Source: Polaromonas sp. | Lineage (GTDB): Bacteria; Pseudomonadota; Gammaproteobacteria; Burkholderiales; Burkholderiaceae_C | Assembly (NCBI RefSeq): GCF_012927415.1 | Contig: NZ_JABBPF010000191.1 | Location: 1 to 35,083, forward strand | Direction of reading: 5' to 3' | DNA: 35,083 bases | Part shown: positions 33,614 through 35,083 of the stretch, piece by piece | Position numbering within the stretch: the stretch's first letter is position 1 | Layout of the letters: every line of letters starts with the position of its first letter | Notes under the pieces: model-generated | Databases searched by the model: none | What the model was told of the DNA's origin: nothing | The model's input: only the letters and a program-made list of their open reading frames with translations | Program-made: the position numbers and the translations under genes

Positions 33614-35083
33614 ATGGCCACAGAATCCACATCCACGCATCAGGTGCAACCATTGGGCGCGCACTTCAATTTCGCGCAGCACCTGATCGAGCGCAACGCC
33701 ACGCACCCCGCCAAGACCGCCTACATCGACGATACCGGCGCCTTGAGCTATGGCGAGCTTGCGGAACGAATCCGCCGGCTGGCAGCCGCCTTGCTCGCTG
33801 TCGGCGTTCGCCGCGAAGAGCGCGTGCTGCTGCTGATGCACGACTGCATCGACTGGCCTGTCAGCTTTCTGGGCGCGATGTATGCGGGTATCGTGCCGGT
33901 GGCGGTCAACACGCTTCTGACCATCGAGGATTATGCTTTCATGCTCGAACACAGCCGAGCCCAGGCCGTGCTTGTGTCAGGCGCGCTATTGCCCCTGCTT
34001 CAAGAGGCCATGAGCAAAGCCGTCCATGAGGTCAGAACGGTCATAGTTTCCCACCCCGACAAATCGCTGCCCGAAAGCAGCGTGGCGATGACTGTCCTTA
34101 TCGCGCAGCACGCACCGCTGACCCAGCCTGCTCCCACGGTTCCCGATGATCCGGGTTTCTGGCTCTACTCCTCCGGCTCCACCGGCCGCCCCAAAGGCAC
34201 GCTGCACACGCATGCCAACCCGTACTGGACTGCCGAGCTGTACGGCAAGCCGGTGCTGGGCATTACCGAACAAGACGTGTGCTTTTCTGCCGCCAAGCTG
34301 TTTTTTGCATATGGGCTGGGCAATGCCTTGAGTTTTCCACTCAGTGTGGGCGCCACCGTGGTGTTGATGGCAGAGCGCCCCACTCCCGCCGCCACCTTCA
34401 AGCGCTGGGTTGAGCAGCAGCCAACGATCTTTTTCGGTGCACCGACCGGTTTTGCAGGTATGTTGGCCGCGCCCGGACTGCCGGCAAAGGCCCAGGTCTC
34501 CCTGCGTCTGGCATCGTCGGCAGGAGAGGCCCTGCCCGCCGATCTGGGCGACCGATTCACGGCGCACTTTGGTGTCGAAATCATTGACGGTATTGGTTCT
34601 ACCGAAATGCTTCACATTTATTTATCCAACGTGCCAGGCAAAGTGCGCTACGGCACGACGGGCTGGCCCGTGCCGGGTTATCAGATTGCATTGCGCGGCG
34701 ACGACGGCGAGCCTGTAGGCGACGGCGAAACCGGTGATCTCTACATCAAAGGTCCAAGTGCGGCATTGATGTACTGGCGCGACCGTGATAAATCGCGCGA
34801 GACCTTTCAGGGTGCCTGGACCAAAAGCGGCGACAAGTACGTACGCAACACCGACGGCAGCTACACCTACTCTGGCCGCAGCGATGACATGCTCAAGGTC
34901 AGTGGCATCTATGTCTCGCCGTTTGAGGTAGAAGCCACACTGGTGCAACATCCCTCAGTGCTCGAGGCAGCCGTCATCGGCATGGTCGACAGCGAAGGTT
35001 TGACCAAATCCAAAGCCTATGTCGTGCTCAAGTCTGGCCATCAGACAGGCGCAGACGAACTCAAGGCCTTTGTCAAGGAACGG
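33614..35083 (+). CDS. bclA: Benzoate-CoA ligase, C-terminus beyond window (partial)
   Basis: The frame starts at ATG 33614, with AAGGAG six bases upstream, and stays open to the window edge for 490 codons. The AMP-forming ligase motifs are present: YSSGSTGRPKG (185-195), a GSTEMLHIYLSN block, and the hinge region YSGRSDDMLKVSGIYVSP (419-436). This family activates benzoate to benzoyl-CoA with ATP, the entry step of the box pathway. The C-terminal catalytic lysine motif lies beyond the edge. Divergence from boxR and adjacency to boxCBA support benzoate rather than another aryl acid, but 2-aminobenzoate or fluorobenzoate activity cannot be ruled out. Confidence 0.93.
   Translation, partial: MATESTSTHQVQPLGAHFNFAQHLIERNATHPAKTAYIDDTGALSYGELAERIRRLAAALLAVGVRREERVLLLMHDCIDWPVSFLGAMYAGIVPVAVNTLLTIEDYAFMLEHSRAQAVLVSGALLPLLQEAMSKAVHEVRTVIVSHPDKSLPESSVAMTVLIAQHAPLTQPAPTVPDDPGFWLYSSGSTGRPKGTLHTHANPYWTAELYGKPVLGITEQDVCFSAAKLFFAYGLGNALSFPLSVGATVVLMAERPTPAATFKRWVEQQPTIFFGAPTGFAGMLAAPGLPAKAQVSLRLASSAGEALPADLGDRFTAHFGVEIIDGIGSTEMLHIYLSNVPGKVRYGTTGWPVPGYQIALRGDDGEPVGDGETGDLYIKGPSAALMYWRDRDKSRETFQGAWTKSGDKYVRNTDGSYTYSGRSDDMLKVSGIYVSPFEVEATLVQHPSVLEAAVIGMVDSEGLTKSKAYVVLKSGHQTGADELKAFVKER

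Noticed and set aside
1..35083. Signs of a mobile island, phage or CRISPR
   Set aside because: No transposase, integrase, tRNA-flanked boundary or regularly spaced repeat array was seen. The box cluster is similar in composition to its neighbours.

Overview
The window looks like chromosomal DNA of a Comamonadaceae-type betaproteobacterium (Burkholderiales; Polaromonas or Rhodoferax-like). This is inferred from the moderately high GC content, the gene families and their order, the ribBX variant inside the riboflavin operon, the box benzoate cluster and a GC-rich intergenic repeat. No rRNA, tRNA, CRISPR array, insertion sequence or phage gene was seen. No intergenic gap exceeds 300 bases.

Layout. 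(1) 1-5648, plus strand: the end of a type IV pilus minor-pilin operon (pilX tail, pilY1, pilE, fimT-like), with stop/start overlaps. (2) 5661-9680, plus: riboflavin synthesis (ribD, ribE, a RibB fused to a degenerate GTP cyclohydrolase II domain, ribH) and nusB. (3) 9718-13725, plus: a class I aminotransferase, ybgC, tolQ, tolR and tolA. The operon stops at tolA without tolB or pal and is separated from the convergent dnaE by a hairpin terminator. (4) 13795-17313, minus: dnaE, divergent from trhO (tRNA U34 hydroxylase). (5) 18157-20614, minus: pirin, DoxX, flavodoxin-fold protein, OsmC and a possible small ORF. This operon is divergent from a LysR regulator whose start region carries a perfect T-N11-A palindrome. 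(6) 21775-25616, plus: a renalase-like FAD protein and three RNA-related genes (gluQ, trmB, an RluA-type pseudouridine synthase). (7) 25644-27546, minus: a Tat-exported transglutaminase-like protein and a Tat-exported thioredoxin-like protein. (8) 27709-35083: the aerobic benzoyl-CoA (box) pathway, boxR-boxC-boxB-boxA on the minus strand and a divergent benzoate-CoA ligase that runs off the window.

How the genes work together. In region 8 the ligase makes benzoyl-CoA, BoxA passes NADPH electrons to BoxB, BoxB epoxidises the ring and BoxC opens it hydrolytically. BoxR is an HTH protein fused to a shikimate-kinase-like domain, the architecture of the BzdR/BoxR benzoyl-CoA-responsive repressors. 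The DNA shows a matching operator array: three TGCA-N6-TGCA-like boxes spaced 32-33 bp apart between boxR and boxC, and a fourth over the boxR start and the -35 of the ligase promoter. This is the clearest regulatory system in the window.

Other points of interest are a GC-rich repeat present once inside the tol operon and once between boxA and boxB, a family of small GCTAT-NAAAA hairpin-like elements (two inside genes), a PilY1 lacking the usual aspartate-rich calcium loop, and the LysR-controlled redox operon.
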